Part shown: piece by piece, positions 10,527-26,617 of the stretch
How the letters are laid out: every line of letters starts with the position of its first letter
Numbering within the stretch: the first letter of the stretch is position 1
NCBI GenBank assembly: GCA_963576475.1
Contig: OY754977.1
Location: 13,640,743 to 13,704,742 of the forward strand
Source of the DNA: Molanna angustata
Lineage: Eukaryota; Arthropoda; Insecta; Trichoptera; Molannidae
DNA length: 64,000 nucleotides
Direction of reading: 5' to 3'
Notes under the pieces: generated by a model
The model's input: the letters and a program-made list of their open reading frames with translations, nothing else
The model's database searches: none
Told to the model about the DNA's origin: nothing
Translations under genes and position numbers: made by a program

Positions 10527-11194
10527 CTTGTTTTTGTACTGCCAACGAAGAAGAAGAAATACGCGAAAATAATTTCAACCTAAACGCGACTGTGAGTAAT
10601 CTTCAACTAACGATGCATAAATAAATAAACAAATTTAAATTCAAAATTTCAAATTTTAAATTCTTTATAATTTACAGTTTTACTTTGATTCAGTTTATCG
10701 TGTTGCAACAAGTACTCAATTGATATTGCATAATATTGAACTTACTTTATAATTTTCAACTCAAAAAAAAAAACTTTATAAGAGAATTTTTATTTTAATA
10801 GAAAAAGAAGAATTTCCAACTTTAGATTTTATAAAATTGTTATTAAGAGCAGATTTAGAAAAATATTAATTTGCAAATTCATAAAAACATTACATTCCCC
10901 CAACTTCCTCTTGTAATTAGGTATGACGACAAGATGCAAAAGAAACGTGAGAAAAAGAAAAAAAAAACACCAAAACGAAAAAAAAAATTGATAAATGACT
11001 TCACTTTCCCCTAACTTCCCCTTTTCTTGTTCGGAAAAATATTGTCAAACGAACGATACATTCATAAAAAAAATGTTCTTAAACGTCAAATCAATTAAAA
11101 TCTTAACATTAATACAATAATATTAATACAAATTATTACAATAACATTAATTCAATCCCCGCCACGTAGAGAAAAGGTCGTTGAGCCACAGAAA
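10527..11194 (-). other. Element A leader between primer site and gag
   Basis: AT-rich untranslated leader on the element strand with no long frame. Packaging signals would be expected here but cannot be recognised by eye. Confidence 0.6.
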
Positions 11195-11212
11195 GCCCCA
11201 GTTGGGCAGCCA
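11195..11212 (-). promoter_or_regulatory. Element A primer-binding site, tRNA-Lys-like
   Basis: Three bases inside the 5' LTR the element strand reads TGGCTGCCCAACTGGGGC. Compared with the complement of the insect tRNA-Lys 3' end as I remember it (TGGCGCCCAACGTGGGGC), it has one extra and one missing base. Position is right; the primer assignment is tentative. Confidence 0.55.
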
Positions 11213-11215
11213 AAA

Positions 11216-12662
11216 TGTAACACCTGCTTTTCAGCAATGTCACCAGAGTAGCATTTTAGATATATAAGGTTAGAAAAGATAAAGAAAACCGCCCCGGTGT
11301 TAACTAGCTCAGGTTTCCCCTCCTTTTTAGGGTACGCGGTGTTCCTCTGTGATAGTTACGTACGTAACTTAAGTAGACCTTTTCTCAGCAGTGAGGGTTG
11401 GATAAATGAATACAAAATATCTTTAAAACACACTTTATCAAAACATGAAGTACAATATTATATAATATATTGGTTTATACTAATACAAAATATCTTTAAA
11501 ACACAACGTATGAAAAACTTATACTTTATCAACACAGGAAATTCAAGTACAATATTATATATTGCTTTATAATAATACAAAATACCTCTCTCCCAGGAGT
11601 ATCACAGAGGTCATGACTTAAATGAAAACTTATTTTTTAACCATAAACTACATATAATAATACTGTCAGACTTATGTTCTTATTATTACACTTTTCAGAG
11701 CACTTGGAATGTATCTTGGACCACTTTGTGAAAATAGAAATATATAATTATATATGTATATAGTCAAATAAGTATGTAAAACTGTGAGAGTCAACGACTG
11801 TGGTATTGAGGCTAGGTAATCGGTCTGTACCGCCTTGTCCGGGCATGAAATCAAACGAATAGGCTATCGAAAAGATTACTCACTTGGATGCCGAAGAAAT
11901 ACCTGCTACGAAGACTTATGGCCTCAAGGTTACCCAATCTGAGCCGACGAAGATGACGAAGAATGATGATGACCAGTCCAGCCTCGGAGAAGAACTCGGC
12001 GGCCAGGTTACCTAACCCGAGCCGACTATGATGATGAAGAATGATGAAGACCAGGAAATCAGACAAGTTAGGTTCCAATGCCTTAACATTCAACGCTTCC
12101 TACAACGTGGCCGTTGTATCAAAACAGGAAGATGGCGTGGTGTATAGATAGGATCTCGCAAATTCTACGAAATTACGGCCAAGGCTAGAGATCCATGCAG
12201 GAGGTTGTTTTAGGTCGGAATAGGAAGACGATAGTCCAGATTCCATCCTCTTTGCGTCTTCCAGTAAACGCTTCCCGACCGATTATATATCGAGAGAAAT
12301 TACACCGGCCGTTTGTACAAACAAAACTTCAACCGCCGTTTACGCATCCCAAAACAAAAACAATCTCCTTCCCTTTTCCTATGTGTCAGACCGGGAAAGG
12401 AGGCCTAGTCCATTGGTTAGACAGAGAAGAAAGATTTTAGTTTACTCGTGTTACACCTCCCAATCCGATCTAGGTGTCGCTAGCGGTCGGCGCAATGACC
12501 AGCGCAAACCAAAGATTTATTCGTAGTTAACCGTTAGGTGGCGACAATTTTAGCGGGTCCTATGTGAACTAGTACTATATAGTAGCGAACGTTTGGGCAC
12601 TCAATTACCATAAAGAGTCACGAAAATTTTTATTGAGCGGATTGGAATCTAAATACGCGACA
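11216..12662 (-). repeat. Element A 5' LTR
   Basis: Partner of 3076-4522, same length with one visible base difference. It should carry the promoter and polyadenylation signals of the element, but I cannot pin a start site. Confidence 0.95.
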
Positions 12663-12666
12663 TTAA
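12663..12666. repeat. Target-site duplication of element A, right copy
   Basis: TTAA, identical to 3072-3075. Confidence 0.8.
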
Positions 12667-12667
12667 G

Positions 12668-12935
12668 AATGTCTAAAATCGGGGTATGCTTATTATTTTC
12701 CTACAAGAATATATACATAACATAATCAAAAAGTTAAGGTATATTTCTTTTTATTAATACCCAAACTAATTAGTTATTTTTTTCAAAATGATTCGTTTAG
12801 TAATAATGATGGTATATCAAATTGAAAAAATAGGTACGTTGGCAGCAGTCACCCTCTTAAGAGAGAAATCTCGGAAACGTTATAACTTACGAAATTAAAA
12901 GTTAAAAGTAGAAGTAAACAAATTTGATATAATTT
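12668..12935 (-). repeat. Right arm of the inverted repeat enclosing element A
   Basis: Inverted partner of 2466-2780; see that entry. Its inner edge reaches almost to the target duplication of element A. Confidence 0.75.
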
Positions 12936-13402
12936 TTAAATATAATTAAGTTTGTTTAAACCACATTATTCTATCAGTGTCTTTCTTTGGAATGGATGAT
13001 AAGAGTTAACTATTACAATACAAAAAAATAATATTTATTGCGTCCTACCATATTTCATAACTAACATAATAACATACGCACATTGTTTATACAAGTTATA
13101 CAATAAAGGACCCCAGACAGCATACTGCTCGTACACGGGACCATGCCAGCAACAACAGCTATACAACAAAAAATAATTACATAGATAAATTAATATCCTT
13201 GACTCCAAATATAATATGAGAATAAATAAAGATACAGCGAAGTGCATGGTTGCTGGAAAAAAATTTGAATGCAATATTTTTCTGGATGGTACCGCAATTA
13301 AGCAAGTCAAAGAATTTGTTTATTAGGGCATCAGAATATCTCGAAGGTAGAAATAATGAGTGGAGTTTAACAGGTAAGAGTTGTCTTCAACAAAAATCTA
13401 TG
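12936..13402. other. Unassigned AT-rich DNA
   Basis: Two short overlapping frames on opposite strands (13035-13310 and 13250-13579) show no motif, coding bias or splice context. I do not support either as a gene. Confidence 0.5.
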
Positions 13403-16461
<3,059 letters not shown>

Positions 16462-16730
16462 GTGTCCGGACAATTAACCGTAGCCGATTGACCGTACGCC
16501 CTTTTTACCGTATGGACATCGAGGGGGGATCGCGATCCACTTCCACGCCGGCGACGCTATAGAGCTCATTGGCCCTGTTCACCACCGGACGCAGCCGCAA
16601 CATCGGACAAACACAAAATATCCACCATCCATCGGGTTCAACCACTGCCCCCGAGAATCCAACCACACACGTCAGGGCCTCCGATTGATCCTGAAATCGG
16701 CCGCTAAGTACACTCCGTTTCAAGTCGGAG

Positions 16731-17355
16731 GGGCTTGAACCCCGACCCCTCGGTCCTCGTGTTGGCGTCCGAAGGTTCCGCGGGCTAACACCGGGGGCAT
16801 CCGACGCAATCATCACCTGTCAGATTTGACGTCTCGTTGTCAACACAGGATGTCTGACCCGACGTCTGCGCCGGCGGTGTGCCCGAACCACACAACGACA
16901 TTCGCCACAGTTGACGAGTAACTGCCGAGCGAGACTAGAGGCGTCCGTCCTGCTCTTCTCTAAGTATAGAATGACGAGGGCACAACAGCGTCGGCCGCCC
17001 ACCCCCGCCTTTACTGCCTGGGCCCTTAGAGCCGCAACCTAGGCTTATATCCCGACGCATCGGTCCTCGTGTTGGCGTCCGAAGGTTCCGCGGGCTAACA
17101 CCGGGGGCATCCGACGCAATCATCACCTGTCAGATATGACGTCTAGTTGTCAACACAGAATGTCTGACCCGACGTCTGCGCCGGCGGTGTGCCCGAACCA
17201 CACAACAACATTCGCCACAGTTGACGAGTCACTGCCGAGCGAGACTAAAGGCGTTCGTCCTGCTCTTCTCTAAGTACAGAATTGACGAGGGCGCAACAGC
17301 GTCGGCCGCCCACCCCCGCCTTTACTGCCTAGGCCCTTAGAGCCGCAACCTAGAC
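16731..17355. repeat. GC-rich 310-bp tandem duplication
   Basis: CGGTCCTCGTGTTGGCGTCC begins at 16751 and again at 17061, and the following roughly 295 bp agree with scattered substitutions. Composition is far more GC-rich than the surroundings, pointing to a different origin. Minus-strand frames (16505-16816, 16820-17002, 16935-17126) begin with the same residues because of the duplication. I recognise no domain in them. Confidence 0.85.
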
Positions 17356-17365
17356 CTTACCGTAT

Positions 17366-17605
17366 GGACAATTTATCGTGAGGACAATTTACCATGGGGA
17401 CAATTTACCATGAGGACAATTGACCGTGAGGACAGTTGGCCGTGAGGACAATTGGCCGTGGGGACAGTTGGCCGTGAGGACAATTGGCCGTGGGGACAAT
17501 TGGCCGTGGGGACAGTTGGCCGTGGGGACAGTTGACCGTACGGACAATTGACCGTGAGGATAATTTATCGTATGGACAATTGGCCGTATGGACAATTCAC
17601 CGTGC
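17366..17605 (+). repeat. 16-bp minisatellite, 15 units
   Basis: Fifteen consecutive 16-bp units of the form GGACARTTGRCCGTGR (240 bp), more divergent at both ends. The minus-strand frame of Pro-His-Gly-Gln-Leu-Ser type repeats here is a by-product. Confidence 0.95.
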
Positions 17606-17932
17606 GAAAACTATTTTTAGCCTCAGAATTTTTTTTCGTTTGAGTTAAATAAATTGCGTGAATAAAAAAAATGTTACAAAATAAGCGGTAATTATGTAGT
17701 TCTAATTTGCTACATTTTGAGATATAAGAAGACGTCTGTTTTTAAAATTCTTCTTGTTCTTTTTTTCATTTTTTGAGATGGATATCGATTTATACTAATA
17801 AGAAGGTGTAGATTTCGAAACAATTTAAACTTCTTTGTTTTCTTTTGAAATGATGAGAAAACAATATGGCGGCCACGATTTAAAGGTAGTTTTTCAAAAT
17901 GAATTGCTTCATTTTCAGATTTAATTTCGTCG
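17606..17932. other. AT-rich spacer between opposed 16-bp arrays
   Basis: No repeat or motif. A 91-codon minus frame (17710-17985) runs into the right-hand array and is not convincing. Confidence 0.5.
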
Positions 17933-18022
17933 GCCAACTGTCCCCACGGCCAATTGTACTCACGGCCAACTGTCCTCACGGTCAATTGTTCTCACGGTAA
18001 ATTTTCCCCACGGTAAATTGAA
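17933..18022 (-). repeat. 16-bp minisatellite in opposite orientation, about 5.5 units
   Basis: ACGGCCAACTGTCC-type units are the reverse complement of the array at 17366-17605. Confidence 0.9.
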
Positions 18023-18261
18023 AATTAAATTAAAGCGCACGCTCCTACTTTCTATTTCTTAACCAGCATGCTCTACATTAATTTGCCTATTCCTTTGGTT
18101 AGAAAAGTCTCCTATCTTTTTTTTTCCTTCCCTCCCATAGTATTGTGTAGGTTTCATCTGAGATTTGTTTGACTGTCATTGGTGTACATATTTTTATTCT
18201 TTTTAGTTTAAAAATGTTATATGTTTATAATTTAGTGTAGGTTTTCTTTTTATGTACATAA
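18023..18261. other. Unassigned DNA left of the LARD-like element
   Basis: AT-rich; nothing recognised. Confidence 0.5.
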
Positions 18262-20896
<2,635 letters not shown>

Positions 20897-20899
20897 GAA

Positions 20900-20917
20900 T
20901 GGTGCCGTGACCAGGAT
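20900..20917 (+). promoter_or_regulatory. LARD-like element primer-binding site, tRNA-His
   Basis: Three bases after the LTR the sequence reads TGGTGCCGTGACCAGGAT. As I remember insect tRNA-His, all 18 bases complement its 3' end including CCA. Confidence 0.75.
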
Positions 20918-21595
20918 CAGTATTTATTACCTAAATATTGACTGGGATTACTACGGAAGCATTAGAATTAGTTGTCTTGAGAAAGTGTGGTAATGTGTCC
21001 TCTTTGTCTACCTCGCGAGGAGACGGAATCGTTCGTTTCATTCATGCCATCACAGCAGAATCACGAATCTTGTATAGAGAAAATAGGGAAAAGTGTGGTG
21101 TTCTGTCCTCTTTGCCTAGTTCGCAATAATATGAAGTTATCAGAATTTGATAGATAGCTGAAATCTCTGGGGGGAGAATTGTTTTGTCATAAGTGTAGAA
21201 AGAGGTAGAGAATCGTTTATTTACTCGTGGTTTTATTTATAAATAATATGTAAATTAAATAATTATTTATTTGAGGGATTGTATAATTGTTAATCTAGGA
21301 AAATTATAATTTATATAAAGTAGTTGGGAACAGAAAAGAAAATTATCTAGTTGAACGTATATTTGCGTAGATCGAAGTCATTGGCGCATGTAAATATAAG
21401 TTTCAGGTAGGATTGGTTGTGTCCACTGTATATTAGATTTTGGTTATTTTATTGAGTAAAATATTATCTATAGTTTAATATAAAATTGAAATTATTTAAT
21501 AATGAACAGTGTTAGGAGCGGTAATCTTATTAATTTTAAACACTTAATAGATGATTGAATAGGTTAATTAATGGATGGATAAATAAAATGAATAA

Positions 21596-21775
21596 GTAAC
21601 GGAGACTATAATGATGTCATTATTGATGGTCCTGGGTTCGGTTCCCAGCAGAGGAGAAATTTATTTAAATTCATTTCTCACGCAAATATTGCTTCTCTGG
21701 GCTGGAAACACTGGTTGGTTGGAAGAAGTTGCCAACTCACCACTTGCGCAGGGTGCAAGGAAGTGTTTATTATTA
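21596..21775 (+). repeat. tRNA-derived SINE-like segment, internal copy 1
   Basis: It has a Pol III B-box-like GGGTTCGGTTCCCAGC, then TTTCTCACGCAAATATTGC, then TGGTTGGTTGGAAGAAGTTG, then GTGCAAGGAAGTG, and ends in ATT repeats. The same order recurs at 22975-23165. Confidence 0.65.
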
Positions 21776-22974
21776 TTATTATTATTATTTATTGAACTAA
21801 AGTTGTCTGATATGCTTGATAGAGGAGTGTGGAGTTCGGTTCTCTATACCTAATGAAAAGTGTGGGGCTTTGTTTGTTTGTCTCGCACCATTACATTTGT
21901 GGGGAGGGATAAATATAATTATTTAATCATGTACATTGATGAAAATTAGGAAATAATTTATCATAAATAATATGTTTGAGTTATCTTGATATTAATATCG
22001 GTACCTAAATTTGTGTTATAAATATTACCGAATTTAGATTAGTGGTCAGAGTCATAACGTGAAAGATAATTTCTTCCAAGACGTCTCATTGATGTTTTGG
22101 AGATTTGCTGGTAAAATTGAAGCTTAATTTTGTATAAATTGGTTTTGAGATTTTATGACATAGAAAAGAATTATGTTAACTATCAGGAATAATCCCTAGT
22201 TGCACTGTTGATTGTATAAGTAGTTCAATTAAATTGATGATAAAAGTATTTAGAGTAGAATTAATTTCCGGTTTTGTTGAAAAAAAAAATAAAGAAAATG
22301 ATTTGACACGTGTCTTATAATGAATTGTATTTGCTTAACTTATAAATGCATATTTTTAATTTTTTATTACTCCATTACTATAGATATTTAGGTACTTAAT
22401 TTTGGGAAGGTCCATATATTTTGTTTTAGTAAGAACTGTTTTTTTTTATGGCGTCATCCGATTCAAGATCCTTGCTAGACTCACATGATATTTAATATTC
22501 TAAATTCTGGGGTCGAATTTGGAGGAGAGAGTTTGTTTACACATGTCATCGAAGCTCTGTAGTACTTATTATGAAATATTTTATGGGAATATGTTTGGTA
22601 CCTAATTACTTTAGTGAATTCATAAAATAAACAGGAATGGTCGTATATTGATGGTGGAGGAATATAAATGAGTGGATTTGTATCTTATTCGTCTCAATTA
22701 AATAAAGAATATTTTATGTCAGGTTAATAACCCTCTTTGTAATACAGGCATTTTAAAATGTTTATATTATGTAGATACAATATGAAGTTTTGAAGACAGA
22801 TTGTTTATTGTATCAGTAAACGCTATTTAGAATATTGTTGGGACATTTACTTTTAGAATGTGTAGTTAATTAATTTCGTCTACCTATTAGTTTATTGTAG
22901 GTGCTTATAGAATATAATTATTAATAAAATGTATTGAACTAGTTTGGATTATAAATTTTATTCTTTTTATGAAA

Positions 22975-23165
22975 AGTGAGTCGTTAGGTTTCTGTGCGGG
23001 CGCTTTGGGTTTGATTCCCAGCGAGGGAAAGATTTGTTTGTATTCGTTTCTCGGGCGGATGTTGCTTTTCTGGATTGGGGGTCATGGTTGGTTGGAAGAA
23101 GTTGCCATTGGAAGGTAGAACCATTGTTTGCGCGTGGTGCAGGGAAGTGTTCATCGTTGTTTGTT
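22975..23165 (+). repeat. tRNA-derived SINE-like segment, internal copy 2
   Basis: B-box-like GGGTTTGATTCCCAGC followed by the same landmarks as 21596-21775. The two are clearly related but much diverged, older than the LTR pair. Confidence 0.65.
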
Positions 23166-24919
23166 TTATTATTGTCTTCGTAAATACATGTTATGTTGAA
23201 AAATATTAATCTTATTTTGGCTATATTTGTATATTAAGGTTGATAAGTACAATCCTTTAGGTTTCTCATAAATTTCCTTTTCGTTACAGTGATAGTAAAT
23301 ATCAATTAGGAATTTTGAAATTGATGGCCGTGAAAATATTCATTATAGGAAATGTGGGGAATAAGTATATTATTTATTTTAAGAATTATATAGGAAATTC
23401 GTATTTTATAATTACTTTTGGTGAAGTATTAGTTGAGTTCGATTGGTTGCACGCTGGTGTCTAGGATTCGATTCCCCAGTGGAATGGGTAATGTTTATAT
23501 ATTTTACATTTCAAATACATTTGGATTAATTTTAGATTAGCTTGGTGTTGACAATTGTTTATATAAAAATGGAGATATTTTTGTAATTTTACAATTCATG
23601 TTATAATTGTTGGGAAGATGGTACTTTTGGTTTCTTTTGTTAATTCAGTGAAGAGAGAGATATCAGCTCGTACGTATATTATAGTAAACAGTTCAAATTC
23701 GTACAGAATTGTTATCATTTATTTATTTAGTTCAGTTTTTTTTGGACATTTCATTTATTGTTTGAAAAAAAAAATAATGAAAATATTTATTTCAAAACAT
23801 TATTTAAATTAAAATTCATATATTTCTCACGTAATCCTACAAAATTTTGTATTAGAATAGACTATAGGTATATACTTAGAGCCTGACAAATAGATGATAG
23901 GTTGATTATATTATTCTTTTGATTCGTTGATTTAGTGGAAAACCGACTACGGTAATTTAATACGGCAAGTAGTATGTAATTTAAGATTTGAGGGTGAGTT
24001 GTTTGTTTCGTTTAGATTTACACTCGAAGTAACACATGACAAGAGAATTGGTTATCGATGTTTATATTTTGTTTAATAAATATGTTATTTGTTGGTCTTT
24101 TGAATGGTATAGAATCATAAACAAATAAATTGGTTGAACATAAGTGTAACTGAGAGGGGTCATTGTCTCGAAGCGCATTTAGGGGTGTGAAACACTTAAT
24201 TGTTTGTTTTTTTTTACAGTCTTCGTTGTTTTAGAAGAAGTTAGTATAATAAAATATCTTTGTGTTTAAAAGGGGAATAAAATTTTATAGTTCTCATAAA
24301 ATTTCTTGTGTGCATTTGCTGTTGTGAGAATAGAAGTCTTTGATTTTAATATTCAAATTAATAGTAGTTTTTTTCTCTTTGTTCATTGTTAGTATATATT
24401 TAGTTACGACTATATTTTACGACTTAAAGTGTTAATTTTAGGTCGTTAAAAATTAATTTAAGAAATTTTACTGTGACAAATCAATTTTGTTTCGTTTATG
24501 ACATAACATTTTTTTTTGTTTGTTCGCATAGGCGCAGTTTATGATGTAATAAATTGGAATGTATTTGGTTGCAGTATGCGTTAATGAATACTTCTTTTTT
24601 TTATATTTTTGGGGTCGCGGACATTTTTGAAGGGTAGATAATTTATGTACCTTTTAAGTAAGAACAAAGTGTTAATACGTTTTCGTGTGAAGTGTTGAGG
24701 GTATATTAATGGTGGTTTGAGGTAATATGTTTTGGCGTGATGTTATTGTAATTAAATTTTATTAAATCAATTAATTGATTTGGGAGTTATTTTTATTTAT
24801 TTATTTGTTTGAAACATTTGTGTATGTGAATTTTGCATTAATGGATTTATTGTTTGGTAATATTTACTTATGACTGTAGATCAAAATTTTTTTTAATGGA
24901 GTAGTTTGATAAATTTTGT

Positions 24920-25215
24920 TAATTAATATACCATACCATCACGCCATTTCCCTAGTTGGGGTGGGCGGGGAGAGCCGAGCGCCGGACTCCTCTCTTTTGG
25001 CATGCATTCCTCGCTTCATTCACGTTCATACATCGTCTCATACACGCTCTTCTACTTCTAACATCTCCATTTTTCAAAATCCCATTTATGTGTTCGTGCC
25101 AGCTCTTTCTTGGCCGACCTCTACTTTTCATTCCTCTTTTATCAGCTTTGTATATTTCTTTTTTTTGTCAGACGATCATCACTCATTCTTTATATGTGGC
25201 CGAGCCGCTTTAGGA
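24920..25215 (-). mobile_element. RTE-like LINE 3' fragment (family D)
   Basis: On the minus strand it resembles 43075-43325 and the LINE fragment split by element B. It ends at the GGCGTGATGGTATGGTAT-like terminus common to this family. Coding capacity is lost. It lies nested in the LARD-like element. Confidence 0.55.
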
Positions 25216-26606
25216 CATTTATTTTCATCTTACTTATTAGAAATAGGATTCGTAATTGAGATATATATACTGAAATGATTATTGACTGATGTATTAAATA
25301 AGTGGATGTTTTCTTTGTCCTCTTTTTGAGAAATAAAATAAATAATTTTACGATCGTAACTTTTAATTACCATTTTACAGAGTTAATATTTCATTTCAAA
25401 GGTTCTTAAACTGTAGGGTTTGGGAAGAGATTAGTTATTGTGGAGTTATACTTTCATCTGTCTTAATTGATTTTATTGTATGATGTAGTATTTAGTAGTT
25501 CTGCAGTTCCTTTTGATTTATTTAGGGGTACTGAATTATATTTAAAATAATAATGTATTTGATTTATATTTTAAAAAGATGACACGTTAAGGGATGTGGT
25601 CAATTTTGTATGAGGAATGTGACAAAGTGACCAAGTTGACATTCCATACATTGGACGTATTTATTGACTTTATTTGGTTTGTAGTATATTTGGACAGATT
25701 TATATAACAATTGAATTTCGGAAATATGAGATATGTTAAGTAAGGGGTTCATATAAATGTTGAAAGCTGTTAGTTTATATTGTCATGTTATATATATGAT
25801 TCGTTTTGTGTTAATAAATAAATTTTAAATTACTGATGAGATTATATGTTGATAGTTTGGGAACTTAGTGTTAATTCCCCATGGGTCATAAATTTCATGG
25901 CATTATCTAAAAAAAAAGAAATATTTTAAATTTCGAGTGGTCCAATGTGTTAGTCACTTGTGATATAAATATTTGTTTTTATTGGATTCTTTTACGAGTT
26001 AAGTAATAAGTTAGATTTAATAGCGCTGCATTTTTTCGTTGATATAAAAACAAAACATATAAGTGGCGTGCGTTGGGAACATGGTATATGGTATATACTT
26101 GTGTTGTAATGACTTATATCTACGCTCGGGAACAGGAGTAGGGTGACCAAAGTATTTTTATCGAACGGTACATTCTTCGTCTGAAATGGTAGGGTGACCG
26201 CATTAATTTTTTTAAAATAGATAAAGGATGGAATTTCTAAATAGTGTTTTCACTATTATCTATACGTTTCAAAGTTTGGATATAGATATCAAGACTTATA
26301 GTTGGAGGGGAGAGTTCTTATATTGAATTTGTTTAATATTTGCCAATTAGCTGAAGGGACAAAGACAGTTAAGGTCGGGGGGGAGAAGGAATAGTGTTGT
26401 TTGTTCATTTTAGTCGACAATATTTTTAAGGGTGGTTGAATGGATTAACAATCGGATGGGAGGAAATCGTAAATTTATAATAGAAATATGTACTACATTA
26501 TTTAGATTAGAACAACGCGTCGAATTACTACTTATGAATTTCGGTTGACTATTTAGTTTCTTTTGTGTGAAGTTCCACAATTTTCCTAATAAAATTACGT
26601 AACTTC

Positions 26607-26617
26607 AGAGGGGAGAA
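26607..26617 (+). promoter_or_regulatory. LARD-like element polypurine tract
   Basis: AGAGGGGAGAA stands directly before the 3' LTR, as expected for plus-strand priming. Confidence 0.8.

Larger units (their letters stand above)
3076..12662 (-). mobile_element. Element A: Ty3/gypsy LTR retrotransposon, 9587 bp
   Basis: A structurally complete gypsy element read on the minus strand. In element order it has a 5' LTR (11216-12662), primer-binding site (11195-11212), gag (10526-9444), pol in the -1 frame (9450-6685), a same-frame remnant of the Pol C-terminus (6660-6313), a 1.8-kb non-coding stretch, a polypurine tract (4533-4523) and a 3' LTR (4522-3076). Both LTRs are 1447 bp and differ, by eye, at one base (3109 against 11249), so insertion is recent. 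There is no env frame. In-frame stops near the Pol end suggest this copy is no longer autonomous. Confidence 0.95.
16462..18022. mobile_element. Composite element bounded by inverted 16-bp motif arrays
   Basis: The left edge carries degenerate copies of GGACAATTGACCGT (16466-16515). An ordered array on the plus strand lies inside (17366-17605), and the right edge carries the same motif in opposite orientation (17933-18022). Between them is a GC-rich 310-bp duplication. I infer one non-autonomous element with terminal repeats made of iterated 16-mers. No clear target duplication was found, and the class is unknown. Confidence 0.5.
20918..26606 (+). other. Non-coding internal region of the LARD-like element
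   Basis: AT-rich, no supported gene. It holds two related tRNA-box repeats (21596-21775 and 22975-23165), a third shorter B-box-like stretch near 23460-23490 and an RTE-like LINE fragment (24920-25215). Frames such as 20938-21129 and 23618-23812 lack motifs. Confidence 0.7.

Noticed and set aside
10018..10572. 184-codon plus frame opposite gag of element A
   Set aside because: It is antisense to a well-supported gag and rich in Arg/Ser as expected for a shadow frame.
16505..17126. Minus frames of 60-103 codons in GC-rich DNA
   Set aside because: GC-rich DNA has few stops by chance, two of the frames share a start only because of the tandem duplication, and no domain is recognisable.
17389..17595. 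68-codon frame with Pro-His-Gly-Gln-Leu-Ser repeats
   Set aside because: A by-product of the 16-bp minisatellite (period 48 bp is divisible by three).
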